Positions 16,751 through 26,669 of a stretch of DNA of 64,000 bases are shown piece after piece. Position 1 is the first letter of the stretch. Each line of letters opens with the position of its first letter. Under the pieces are notes generated by a model. It ran no database searches. It was not told where the DNA came from and was given only the letters and a program-made list of their open reading frames with translations. Source of the stretch: Flavonifractor avicola (lineage in GTDB: Bacteria > Bacillota > Clostridia > Oscillospirales > Oscillospiraceae); assembly GCA_019116915.1 (NCBI GenBank), contig DXAS01000126.1:8915-72914 (forward strand). Reading direction: 5' to 3'. The position numbers and the translations under genes were made by a program.

Positions 16751-16757
16751 CTGGCAT

Positions 16758-18875
16758 TTAGAAGGGCCAGGCGGGGAACCACTTCAGAATGCAGGTTCCA
16801 TACCAGCTGGGATAGGTAATGCCCACCAGCGCTGGGTAAAACAGCGCATACAGCGCCGCTGCGCCGCCGGTGACAGCATACATGGCCGGTTTCCAACGGA
16901 CCATCTCTTCCTTCTTGGACAGGGTGTAGAACACATAGCACAGAGCCAGGATGAGGAAGAGCACCGAGGGGAAGTAGTGGTAGGCGAAGGTGATACGGCC
17001 AATGAAGAACCAGGGCACCAGCTGGGCCAGATAGCCGATGAGAATAAACAATGCAATGGGAGAGGATTGCCGGAAGGTGCGGCTGACAAACCAGCCCAGG
17101 AGCAGATAGAGGGCCAGCAGGGCCACAATGAGCACCAGGCAGAGCAGTCGGGTCTGGGTATCGGTCTCCGGGTCAAAAACGCCGGTGACCCAGGCAGCGG
17201 AGGCTGCTCCGCCCAGCCCAGAGAGACCAAAGAAGGTCAGCTTGGCCCACAGGGGGCGGAAAGCCTGGGCGGCGCACACCAGTATGGACACCAGGCCGCC
17301 CCAACAGACCACAGGATTGAGGAAGGCGGCAAAGCGGGTAGTGACTCCGGCCACGGAGTTGTCCATGTAGTACAGGATGGGCCGGGCATTGACCAGCCAC
17401 TCGTACCACCGGGAGGAGTAGGGGTGGGAGGAGGTGACGCCGTTGTGGTAGGAGAGCATATATTTCTGGTTCTCCCACATCTCGCTGAGCAGGTTCCCCA
17501 GGGACAGGTCCCCGGAGGCCGCGGCGTAGGGCAGGTAGGACAGAACATAGATGATGGCGGGAATGACCGCAAAGACCAGCACCGAGAAGGCCAGGATCTT
17601 CACCGTCCAGCCTGTCCGCTCCTGGCGGGATTCTTCCGGCCATCGGCGCAGCTTGACCACCAGACCGATAAAGTAGAGGGCCACCAGTCCGGTGCAGCCG
17701 TAGATCACCGTCCACTTGGAGGCAGCACCGATGCCCCAGAACAGCCCCGACAGGAAGAGGGGCAGGGCGCACTGCTTGAAGGAGGCACCGTCAGGCTGGG
17801 TCAGGTACCGGTACAGGAAGTAGTACATCAGCAGGATGAAGAAAAAAGCGTAGGTATCGATGGTGGCCAGCCTGGTCTGAGTCAGGTGCATGAAGTCCAC
17901 TGCCAGCAAAATGGTGCCGCAGGTGGCAATGGAGGTACGGCCAAAGAGGTTTTTCAAAAACAGATAGAGCAGAGGGATCATGGCGACCCCGAAGAGGGTA
18001 CCCATGAACCGCCAGCCGAAGGGGGTCATGCCGAACAGGGCGATGCCCACGCTCATAATAAGCTTGCCCAGGGGTGGGTGGGAAATCTCATAGGGTTCCA
18101 CACCCCGCAGATGCTCATAGGCGGTGCGGGGGTGGTAGATCTCATCAAAATAGGCGGAGTTCTCAAAGGAGATGGACTCCGGCACCGTGTCCGCCTCGTC
18201 AAAGAGGGGGTTGGTGCTGTCGCTGAGCCAGATGCGGTTGCCGTTTTCATCGAAGAGGGCCAGCTCGTCCAGTTCCAGCAGGCCCTTGTTGGCTTGGCCG
18301 GTAATCCGGATATAGCGGATATACTGGGGGTTGTCAAAGGTGATTTCGTTCCACTTGAACAGCTGGTTGTAGTTCTGGGTCATGGCATAGCTGGCGCCGT
18401 AGCCGGTGCCGTCAGCCCAGTAGTACCCGGTGATCTCGTCAGGATCGTCGGCATTGTCCTTCCGCTGCCACAGGGACAGCCAGTTTACCCCGTCGGAGGA
18501 GATCTCCACCTGATATTTGCCGGTGCCCAGGCCGCAGAAATACCACAGCTTGGAGGCCAGGTATTCCTCCGAAAATGCGAAGGTGGCGGATTTTTCATCG
18601 CCGAAGTCCCAGGGGTTTTGAGGGGCGGTGGTGGAGCCCAGGTTAAAGAAGGCGGTGACGGCATAGGCAATGGTGATCAGTACCATGGGGATGGCGTCCT
18701 TTTTCACCAGGGGATGCCGCCGTCCGGCAAAGGTAAAGGGCCTCTTTTCCGGCAGAGGGGCCAGCTGCTGGGCCAGAGGGGCCCGCATGGTCTGGGCGTA
18801 CCACAGAAAGAAACCCAGCAGCGCCGCGATGGTCAGAATGGGAAAGAGATATACAAGGTATTGAACGGGTCCCAT
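16758..18875 (-). CDS. PMT-family (dolichyl/polyprenyl-phosphate-mannose-type) glycosyltransferase, large membrane protein
   Basis: Polytopic GT-C glycosyltransferase expected to transfer a sugar from a lipid-phosphate carrier outside the membrane. 705 residues: N-terminal membrane segment (about 7-26), second segment near 62-80, then an extracytoplasmic domain (about 85-225) with discoidin-like features (Y-Q-V-E-I-S-S-D-G-V-N-W), then the PMT core with acidic motif YFDEIYHPRTAYE followed by ISHPPLGK, and roughly ten further membrane segments. Segment FMHLTQTRLATIDTYAFFF is a PMT-like loop. Start ATG 18875 follows GAGG. It lies downstream of dnaJ, beyond its terminator, and upstream of the structured element. 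Acceptor (protein or wall polymer) is unknown. Confidence 0.88.
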   Translation of the reverse strand: MGPVQYLVYLFPILTIAALLGFFLWYAQTMRAPLAQQLAPLPEKRPFTFAGRRHPLVKKDAIPMVLITIAYAVTAFFNLGSTTAPQNPWDFGDEKSATFAFSEEYLASKLWYFCGLGTGKYQVEISSDGVNWLSLWQRKDNADDPDEITGYYWADGTGYGASYAMTQNYNQLFKWNEITFDNPQYIRYIRITGQANKGLLELDELALFDENGNRIWLSDSTNPLFDEADTVPESISFENSAYFDEIYHPRTAYEHLRGVEPYEISHPPLGKLIMSVGIALFGMTPFGWRFMGTLFGVAMIPLLYLFLKNLFGRTSIATCGTILLAVDFMHLTQTRLATIDTYAFFFILLMYYFLYRYLTQPDGASFKQCALPLFLSGLFWGIGAASKWTVIYGCTGLVALYFIGLVVKLRRWPEESRQERTGWTVKILAFSVLVFAVIPAIIYVLSYLPYAAASGDLSLGNLLSEMWENQKYMLSYHNGVTSSHPYSSRWYEWLVNARPILYYMDNSVAGVTTRFAAFLNPVVCWGGLVSILVCAAQAFRPLWAKLTFFGLSGLGGAASAAWVTGVFDPETDTQTRLLCLVLIVALLALYLLLGWFVSRTFRQSSPIALFILIGYLAQLVPWFFIGRITFAYHYFPSVLFLILALCYVFYTLSKKEEMVRWKPAMYAVTGGAAALYALFYPALVGITYPSWYGTCILKWFPAWPF

Positions 18876-18891
18876 AGGAGCACCTCACAGA

Positions 18892-18925
18892 CAAAATAAG
18901 AGGACGAGTATGCTATACTCGTCCT
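18892..18925 (-). terminator. Terminator of the hrcA-grpE-dnaK-dnaJ operon
   Basis: Minus-strand 11-bp perfect stem (18925-18915 with 18911-18901), 3-base loop, then CTTATTTTG, seven bases after the dnaJ stop. Confidence 0.8.
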
Positions 18926-18931
18926 CCTATT

Positions 18932-20095
18932 TTATTTCTTCTTCTTGCGTTTGTCAAAGAAAGATTTCACGCCGTCCGCCGGACTGGGTGGAATCTCGCC
19001 CATGGCTTCGCCATAGGCACGCAACGCCTCCTTCTGTTCACGGGTCAGGTTGGTGGGAACCTGCACACTGACAGTGACGTACTGATCGCCCCGGCCCCGT
19101 CCGTTGACCGAGGGAATGCCCTTGCCCCGCAGGCGGAAGGTGGTGCCCGGCTGGGTCCCGGCGGGCAGGTTCCACTTCACCTTGCCGTCGATGGTTGGAA
19201 TTTCCAGCTCGGCGCCCAGGGTGGCCTGCAGGAAGGTCACCGGGTGCTCCAGGAACACCGAGGTGCCGTCCCGCTTGAAGAACTCGTGGGGACGGACGGT
19301 GACGCTGATGAGCAGGTCGCCGGCGGGACCGCCGTTGCGGCCCGCACCGCCCTGGCCCCGGAGGGAGACGGCCTGACCGTTGTCGATACCGGCAGGGATG
19401 CTGACGGTGATCTTGCGCTGCTTGCGCACATTGCCGGTGCCGCCGCAGTCCTTACAGGGCTGGTGGATGATCTTGCCCTTGCCGCCGCACTTGGGGCAGG
19501 TGGTGGTGGTGGCGAAGGTAAAGGCGCCGCCGCCCCGCTGGATGCGGATGGTGCCGCTGCCGTGGCAGTCGGGGCAGACCTCCGCCGTGGTGCCGGGGGC
19601 GCAGCCGGTCCCCTTACAGGTGTCGCAGCTCTCGGTGCGGTTGAGGGTGATCTCCTTCTCGCAGCCGAAGGCGGCCTCCTCAAAGCTGATGGTGACCGAG
19701 GCCCGCAGGGTCTCGCCCTTCATGGGCCCGTTGTTCCGGCGGCTGGAACTGCCTCCGCCGAAGCCGCCGCCGAAGAAGGAGCCGAAAATATCGCCCAGGT
19801 CGATATCGCCCATATCGAAGCCGCCGAAGCCGCCGCCGTTGAAGCCGCCGGCCCCAAAGTTGGGGTCTACGCCGGCGTGGCCGAACTGGTCGTACTTGGC
19901 CCGCTTCTCCTTGTCGGAGAGGACCTCATAGGCCTCGTTGACCTCCTTGAACTTGGCCTCGGCGTCCTTGTCGCCGGGGTTCAGGTCGGGGTGGTATTTC
20001 TTGGCCAGCTTCCGGTAGGCCTTTTTCAGCTCGTCGTCGCTGGCGGTCTTGGCGACGCCCAGGACTTCATAATAATCTCGTTTCTGTTCAGGCAT
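18932..20095 (-). CDS. dnaJ: Chaperone protein DnaJ (Hsp40)
   Basis: Co-chaperone that stimulates DnaK ATP hydrolysis and delivers substrates. 387 residues: J domain 1-70 with HPD, Gly/Phe-rich linker about 75-125, zinc-binding domain with four C-x-x-C-x-G-x-G repeats (about 150-215), C-terminal substrate-binding domains, and a short Lys-rich tail (FFDKRKKKK). Type I DnaJ. Start ATG 20095 after GAGGTG. Last gene of the CIRCE-controlled operon, separated from dnaK by 139 bases holding a GC hairpin. Confidence 0.98.
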   Translation of the reverse strand: MPEQKRDYYEVLGVAKTASDDELKKAYRKLAKKYHPDLNPGDKDAEAKFKEVNEAYEVLSDKEKRAKYDQFGHAGVDPNFGAGGFNGGGFGGFDMGDIDLGDIFGSFFGGGFGGGSSSRRNNGPMKGETLRASVTISFEEAAFGCEKEITLNRTESCDTCKGTGCAPGTTAEVCPDCHGSGTIRIQRGGGAFTFATTTTCPKCGGKGKIIHQPCKDCGGTGNVRKQRKITVSIPAGIDNGQAVSLRGQGGAGRNGGPAGDLLISVTVRPHEFFKRDGTSVFLEHPVTFLQATLGAELEIPTIDGKVKWNLPAGTQPGTTFRLRGKGIPSVNGRGRGDQYVTVSVQVPTNLTREQKEALRAYGEAMGEIPPSPADGVKSFFDKRKKKK

Positions 20096-20193
20096 TGGTG
20101 TTCACCTCTGTTTCAAAGTGGAGCGGGGAGAGTGAAGCGTGGGAAAACAGCCCTCCACGATCCACCGTATGGAAGAAAACGCAACGGAGCGCA

Positions 20194-20214
20194 GGCGGGG
20201 GACAAGCCCCCGCC
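20194..20214 (-). other. Hairpin in the dnaK-dnaJ gap
   Basis: Perfect 8-bp stem GGCGGGGG/CCCCCGCC with loop of five. There is no immediate T run on the minus strand, so it is more likely an mRNA processing or attenuation structure than a full terminator. Confidence 0.4.
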
Positions 20215-20234
20215 CGCGGCATTTCGCTGTGTGA

Positions 20235-22097
<1,863 letters not shown>

Positions 22098-22170
22098 AAT
22101 CAATTCCTCCAATATATCGTAAATTGTTTTTCAACTTGGGAATGTCAGCGCACATTGTGTGCCTGAACGG

Positions 22171-22710
22171 TCAGTTGGCAACCTTGACCATGGCAAAGCG
22201 GATCACCTTGTCTCCGCTGCGGAAGCCGGACTGGAATACCTCGACAATGGTGTTCTCGCCGGCGTTCTCATCCTCCACGTGCATCACTGCATTGTGGAGG
22301 TTGGGGTCAAAGGTCTGACCCAGGGCGGGGATCTCTTCGATGCCCAGCTTGGAGAGGACCTCCTTCAGCTGGGTCATGGTCATCTCCACGCCCTTCTTAT
22401 AGGCCTCATCGGCGGTCTCCTGCTTGAGGGCCCGCTCCAGGTTATCGTACACCGGCAGGAAGGCGGCGGCGGTCTCCGCCTTGGAATCGGCCCAGGCCGA
22501 TTCCTTTTCCTTCTGACTGCGGCGGCGGTAGTTGTCATACTCGGCGGCCAGGCGGAGGAACTTGTCCTCCTGGTCGGTGAGGTTCTGCTTCAGGGCCTCC
22601 AGCTCCTCCAGCAGGGGATTGGGGGCTTCCTCCGCAGCCTCGGGGGCGGCGGTGGGAGTGGTCTGCTCCTCAGGGGTGACCTCTTCGGGCTGTTTCTCTT
22701 TCTTACTCAT
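22171..22710 (-). CDS. grpE: Nucleotide exchange factor GrpE
   Basis: Exchange factor for DnaK. 179 residues: charged Glu/Pro/Thr-rich N-terminus, long coiled-coil helix (about 50-90) including LRLAAEYDNYRRRSQKEKE, and C-terminal beta domain with GEEIPALGQTFDPNLHNAV-like signature. ATG 22710 is preferred to a GTG three codons earlier because the ribosome site GGAG would lie too close to the latter. The start is 16 bases after the hrcA stop. Confidence 0.95.
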   Translation of the reverse strand: MSKKEKQPEEVTPEEQTTPTAAPEAAEEAPNPLLEELEALKQNLTDQEDKFLRLAAEYDNYRRRSQKEKESAWADSKAETAAAFLPVYDNLERALKQETADEAYKKGVEMTMTQLKEVLSKLGIEEIPALGQTFDPNLHNAVMHVEDENAGENTIVEVFQSGFRSGDKVIRFAMVKVAN

Positions 22711-22726
22711 GGGATGCACTCATCTC

Positions 22727-23779
22727 CTATTTATGATCGTCGCTGCCGCCCGGCAGCTCGCCGTGTCCGAACAGCCGGGATAAACCCTCGGCCAGATAGG
22801 AAAGGCGGGCGGTGATTTTGGCGTAATCCATACGGGTGGGACCAACCACGCCGATGACGCCCCGCATCCCTTCGCCGATATCGTAGCTGGCCACCACTAC
22901 GCTGGTGTCCTTCAGTGCGTCGGCCACATTTTCCGGGCCGATGAGGATCTTCATGGCGGCGTCCTTGGGGACGGGGAAACGGGCGGGATCGGCGTCCTCG
23001 GAGAGGTAGCTCAGCAGAGGCTGGGCCCGCTCCAAAGAGCGGTACTCAGGCAGCTCCAGCAGATGGGCGATGCCCGAGGTGTGGACGGTGCGCCGCTCCA
23101 GGCTCTCCAGCACTTCCATCGCGAAGGAGACAACCAAGGAGATGAGCCCGTAGGCCTCTCCGGCGGCGTGCTGGGCCACCCGCATCAGCTCCGGCGTAAT
23201 CTCATCCAGAGGCAGGCCGGTAAAGGTGGCGTTGAGCAGGGTGTTGAGCATTTGCAGCTGAGCCTCCGTCAAATCGGAGGGCAGCCGGATCAGCCGGTTG
23301 CGCACCACATTGGTGTCGGTCATTACCACGATGATAAAGGCGTTGTGCTCCACCATCAGAAGGTCAAACCGGCGGATCGTCACCCGGCTCATGCCGGAGG
23401 ACAGAGCAAAGGCGGGGTAGTTGGTCAACTGAGACACCACCCGGCCGGCCTGGTCCAGCACCCGGTCCAGCTCCTGCATCTTCATCCGCAGGGCCTGGTT
23501 GATGCGCTCGGTCTCCTGAAGGGAGAGCTTGTGCTCCTCCATCAGTTCGTTGACGTAGAACCGATACCCCTTGGGAGAGGGGATGCGTCCGGCGGAGGTA
23601 TGGGGCTTTTCCAGCAGTCCCAGAGATTCCAGATCCGCCATCTCGTTTCGGATGGTGGCGGAAGAGATCTCCATGCCGATGGAAGAGGCAATGGCCTTGG
23701 AACCCACCGGCTCCGCCGACTGGATGTAACTTTCGATGATGGCGCGCAGGATTCGTTTTTTGCGTTCGGTTAAATCCAT
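22727..23779 (-). CDS. hrcA: Heat-inducible transcription repressor HrcA
   Basis: Repressor of class I heat shock genes that binds the CIRCE operator. 350 residues: N-terminal winged helix with SSATIRNEMADLE-x-LGLLEKPHTSAGR, then GAF-like domain and dimerisation region. ATG 23779 follows GAGGTGG; an upstream GTG at 23788 is less well placed. First gene of hrcA-grpE-dnaK-dnaJ, and its own operator lies 21 bases upstream, giving autoregulation. Confidence 0.97.
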   Translation of the reverse strand: MDLTERKKRILRAIIESYIQSAEPVGSKAIASSIGMEISSATIRNEMADLESLGLLEKPHTSAGRIPSPKGYRFYVNELMEEHKLSLQETERINQALRMKMQELDRVLDQAGRVVSQLTNYPAFALSSGMSRVTIRRFDLLMVEHNAFIIVVMTDTNVVRNRLIRLPSDLTEAQLQMLNTLLNATFTGLPLDEITPELMRVAQHAAGEAYGLISLVVSFAMEVLESLERRTVHTSGIAHLLELPEYRSLERAQPLLSYLSEDADPARFPVPKDAAMKILIGPENVADALKDTSVVVASYDIGEGMRGVIGVVGPTRMDYAKITARLSYLAEGLSRLFGHGELPGGSDDHK

Positions 23780-23800
23780 AGCGGCCACCTCACTTTTGAT

Positions 23801-23827
23801 TTAGCACTCATACTACCTGAGTGCTAA
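23801..23827. promoter_or_regulatory. CIRCE operator (HrcA binding site)
   Basis: TTAGCACTC, nine bases, GAGTGCTAA: a perfect match to the CIRCE consensus, located immediately downstream of the -10 of the hrcA promoter. Confidence 0.98.
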
Positions 23828-23831
23828 AGAT

Positions 23832-23860
23832 AATGTAGCACCGTCCGCCGGAAAAGTCAA
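23832..23860 (-). promoter_or_regulatory. Heat shock operon promoter
   Basis: Minus-strand TTGACT (23860-23855), 17-base spacer, TACATT (23837-23832), placing the start of transcription at the edge of or within CIRCE. Confidence 0.75.
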
Positions 23861-23933
23861 TAGGCAGGGTTGTAAATTAAATGTGAACGAAGAAAAGATA
23901 GCAGACGGGCACTCTGAATGCAAATCAGAGCGG

Positions 23934-23962
23934 TTGACGCGGGAGCCGTTCAATGGTATTCT
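23934..23962 (+). promoter_or_regulatory. Promoter of the GNAT gene
   Basis: TTGACG (23934-23939), 17-base spacer, TATTCT (23957-23962). Confidence 0.65.
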
Positions 23963-24004
23963 ATCCAATAAGGAACAATATTTGCAAACAGGAGGGGTGT
24001 CTCT

Positions 24005-24472
24005 GTGGACGGAACGGTGCCCGTGGAGATCATTGACTACGAGGAGCGCTACAAACAGGATCTGGAGGACATCTCTCTGCCCTGGCTGCTGGAGTATGAC
24101 CTGCTGGAGCCGGTAGACCTGGAGATGCTGGCCGATCCGCACCGCTTTATCGCCGGGGGCGGCCGTGTGCTGCTGGCCCGCTGCGGTCAGGAGATTGTGG
24201 GCATGGTCATGCTGGAGCTTCAGGGCGACGGTGTGTGCGAGGCACTGAAGTTCGGCGTCAAAGAGGAGTACCGGGAGCGGGGCATTGGCACCGCCCTGAT
24301 GGAGGCGGTGATCCAGGCCGCCCGGGACGCGGGACAAAAGACCATCGTGATCACCTCCAACCACAAGCTGAAGGCTGCCCTGCGGATCTATGAGAAGCTG
24401 GGATTTGAATACGTCACGTATTCTGACAAGTGGTTTCAACTGTCCGATATTAGAATGGAACGGGAATTATAA
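24005..24472 (+). CDS. GNAT family N-acetyltransferase
   Basis: Acetyl-CoA-dependent acetyltransferase of unknown acceptor. 155 residues starting with GTG 24005, seven bases after GGAGGGG. GNAT motif A reads EYRERGIGTALMEAV (acetyl-CoA pyrophosphate loop R-x-x-G-I-G), motif B is around ALRIYEKLGFEYV. It is a single-gene unit between its promoter and a bidirectional terminator, divergent from the heat shock operon. Confidence 0.88.
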   Translation: MDGTVPVEIIDYEERYKQDLEDISLPWLLEYDLLEPVDLEMLADPHRFIAGGGRVLLARCGQEIVGMVMLELQGDGVCEALKFGVKEEYRERGIGTALMEAVIQAARDAGQKTIVITSNHKLKAALRIYEKLGFEYVTYSDKWFQLSDIRMEREL

Positions 24473-24474
24473 GA

Positions 24475-24503
24475 AAAGGACGCGCCGCAGGCGCGTCCTT
24501 TTT
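24475..24503. terminator. Bidirectional terminator between GNAT and MBL genes
   Basis: Perfect 9-bp stem (24478-24486 with 24490-24498), loop GCA, flanked by A and T runs. Confidence 0.9.
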
Positions 24504-24506
24504 GAT

Positions 24507-25268
24507 TCAGTCGGCAAATTCATACACCGCTCCGGCGGTGAGGTGGTGAAGCCTGTCGCCCAGTTCCTCCTCCAGCAGGGCGTAGGCGGGATCTCCGGTG
24601 CAGTGGCCGGTGTAGATATCCTGTACCTTTAAATCATCCCGCAGGGCGGCGGCGATGGATCGTACCTTCTCCGGGGTAGGGCCCAGGGTGGTAACACCCT
24701 CCTTGCCCATCAGATGGAAGCCCCCCAATACCGCACGGATGGGGGTGCTGGGGAACTGTTCGGAGAGCTGTGTGAGAATCTTCACCACTCCAGCGTGGCA
24801 GCAGGAGTTGAGGACCACCAGACCTTCGGAGGTCTCAGCCACCAGGGACTGCTCATGCTTCACCTGGTCGGGGATCAGGTGGAGGCCCTCCGCCAGATCC
24901 CGGGGTCCCTCCGCCAGGTCAAAGCGCTTCTCGTGCCGGCAGAACATCCCCATGTTGACACCGATGTACTCCTTTTCCGCCCAGGTCTCCGGGTCGGTGA
25001 TCCGGGGACGGGCGTAGACGGAGGCGGAAGGATTAACGGCAAAAAAGGCGTTGAAGCCGTCGGCGTGGTCATAGTGTCCGTGGGACAGAGCGGCTTTGTC
25101 CACCTTGGACAGATCCACCCCCAGCTTGGCGGCGTTGTACACCACCGCGCCGCACTCTCCGGCATCCAGCAGGTAGCGGCCGCCCCGGTATTCTACATAA
25201 AAGGACAGGCCATGCTCGGGAATCAGTCCATCCTGGGCGGAGTTTTCCATCAGAACGGTGATCTTCAT
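24507..25268 (-). CDS. MBL-fold metallo-hydrolase
   Basis: Metallo-beta-lactamase-fold protein of the group resembling archaeal ribofuranosylaminobenzene phosphate synthase-like hydrolases. 253 residues. Metal site S-H-G-H-Y-D-H at about 62-68, a later N-S-C-C-H metal His, and a C-terminal TGHCTG His motif. Its ATG overlaps the MATE gene stop by four bases (ATGA), so it is translationally coupled as the last gene of a cysteine desulfurase/MATE/MBL operon. Substrate unknown. Confidence 0.85.
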   Translation of the reverse strand: MKITVLMENSAQDGLIPEHGLSFYVEYRGGRYLLDAGECGAVVYNAAKLGVDLSKVDKAALSHGHYDHADGFNAFFAVNPSASVYARPRITDPETWAEKEYIGVNMGMFCRHEKRFDLAEGPRDLAEGLHLIPDQVKHEQSLVAETSEGLVVLNSCCHAGVVKILTQLSEQFPSTPIRAVLGGFHLMGKEGVTTLGPTPEKVRSIAAALRDDLKVQDIYTGHCTGDPAYALLEEELGDRLHHLTAGAVYEFAD

Positions 25269-26653
25269 TGGGAGACCTCCTCTTTCTTCACATATTGGGT
25301 CACGTCATTGATCCAGGCCTTGGAGCGGAACCGGGGCACACCCACAATAAATTTGGTGATCTGCTCCATGATAACGCCCACATACACCCAGAAGACACCC
25401 CACTTCAGCACCAGACCGAAGAGGGCGGACAGGGGAAGGGCCACCAGCCACAGGGGGCACACGTCGATGAGGGAGGCCGCCCGCACGTCGCCGCCGCCCC
25501 GGAGCACGCCCACGGTGTTTACCGAGTTGAAGGCCCGCAGGGGGAGGCAGACGCCGATCATGGTGAGCATCATGGTGGCAATCTCTCCCGCCATGGGGGA
25601 CAGATGGAAGAAGGGATAGACCAGGGTGGGGAAGAAGGTGTGGGTAAAGGTGACCAGCAGCCCGCCGATCACCAGGCCGCAGATCATGGCCAGAGTGTTC
25701 AAAGTGGCCCCGATCTCATAGAGGTGTTCCCGGCGCCCGGCGCCGATCTCACGGCCGATAATGATGGCGGTGGTGCCGCCCACGGCGAAAATAGCCACGG
25801 TGCACAGATCCTCCAGATTGCCTGCCAGAGCCCGGGCTGCCAGGATCTCGGTGGAGTTTTCCATATGGCCCATGACCACCTTGTGCATGGAGGTGCCCAG
25901 GCCCCACAGGGTTTCGTTGAGGACCACCGGGCCGGAATAGCGGAAAAACTTCTGGATCAGGGGGCGTCCCGGCCGGAACATGAGGGTGGGCTTGAGCTTG
26001 AACCGCTTGTTGGTGAGGGCATAGGTCATGGTGATACCGAACTCCAGGATACGGGAGAGCAGGGTGGCAAAGGCCGCGCCCGCCACCCCCAGAGCGGGGG
26101 CGCCCAGATTACCGAAAATGAACACCCAGTTCAGGAAGGTGTTGGCGGCCATGGAGGTGGCAAAGACGATCATGCCCAGTTTGGGGTTCTCCATAGAGCG
26201 GTGGGCGCCCACATACACACCGGTGAGGCTGTTAAAGAGGTAGGAGGGGCCTACGATGCGGGCGTAGCTGGCAGCCAGAGGGATCAGCTCTTCATTATCG
26301 GTGAGCAGGCCCATAAGCTGGGTGGGGAAAAAGCACATGATGATGGCAAACAGAGCGGCAATGGCTCCCGCCACATAGCAGCCGATGCCGATGACCCGGT
26401 TGATGGTATCGGTGTCCTTCTTGCCCCAGAACTGGCTGATGAGCACCGAGGAGCCGCTTTGCAGTCCAAAAATCACCAGCTGAATGACAAACACCGGCAG
26501 ATTGGCCTGGGCCACAGCGGCCAGAGGGGCCTCTCCCAGGCTGCCTACCATAAACGTATCCACCAAACCCAGCAGGGTGGTGCACAGATTTTGCAGCAGG
26601 ATGGGCAGGGCCAGTGATACCACATTGCGGTAAAAAGCCCGTCCCCGGTTCAT
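25265..26653 (-). CDS. MATE family efflux transporter
   Basis: Multidrug and toxin extrusion antiporter with about twelve membrane segments. 462 residues from ATG 26653; a TTG four codons upstream is in frame but sits too near the ribosome site. N-terminal LALPILLQNLCTTLLGLVDT is a typical MATE opening with the conserved V-D-T-x-M-V-G. The second half repeats the fold. Located 16 bases after the cysteine desulfurase stop and overlapping the MBL start by four bases. Transported compound unknown. Confidence 0.93.
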   Translation of the reverse strand: MNRGRAFYRNVVSLALPILLQNLCTTLLGLVDTFMVGSLGEAPLAAVAQANLPVFVIQLVIFGLQSGSSVLISQFWGKKDTDTINRVIGIGCYVAGAIAALFAIIMCFFPTQLMGLLTDNEELIPLAASYARIVGPSYLFNSLTGVYVGAHRSMENPKLGMIVFATSMAANTFLNWVFIFGNLGAPALGVAGAAFATLLSRILEFGITMTYALTNKRFKLKPTLMFRPGRPLIQKFFRYSGPVVLNETLWGLGTSMHKVVMGHMENSTEILAARALAGNLEDLCTVAIFAVGGTTAIIIGREIGAGRREHLYEIGATLNTLAMICGLVIGGLLVTFTHTFFPTLVYPFFHLSPMAGEIATMMLTMIGVCLPLRAFNSVNTVGVLRGGGDVRAASLIDVCPLWLVALPLSALFGLVLKWGVFWVYVGVIMEQITKFIVGVPRFRSKAWINDVTQYVKKEEVSQ

Positions 26654-26669
26654 GTAGGAAAACAAATCC

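Noticed and set aside
16617..18899. 760-codon plus-strand frame opposite the PMT gene
   Set aside because: Shadow frame with His/Gly/Gln-rich composition; it starts inside the hairpin element and has no ribosome site.
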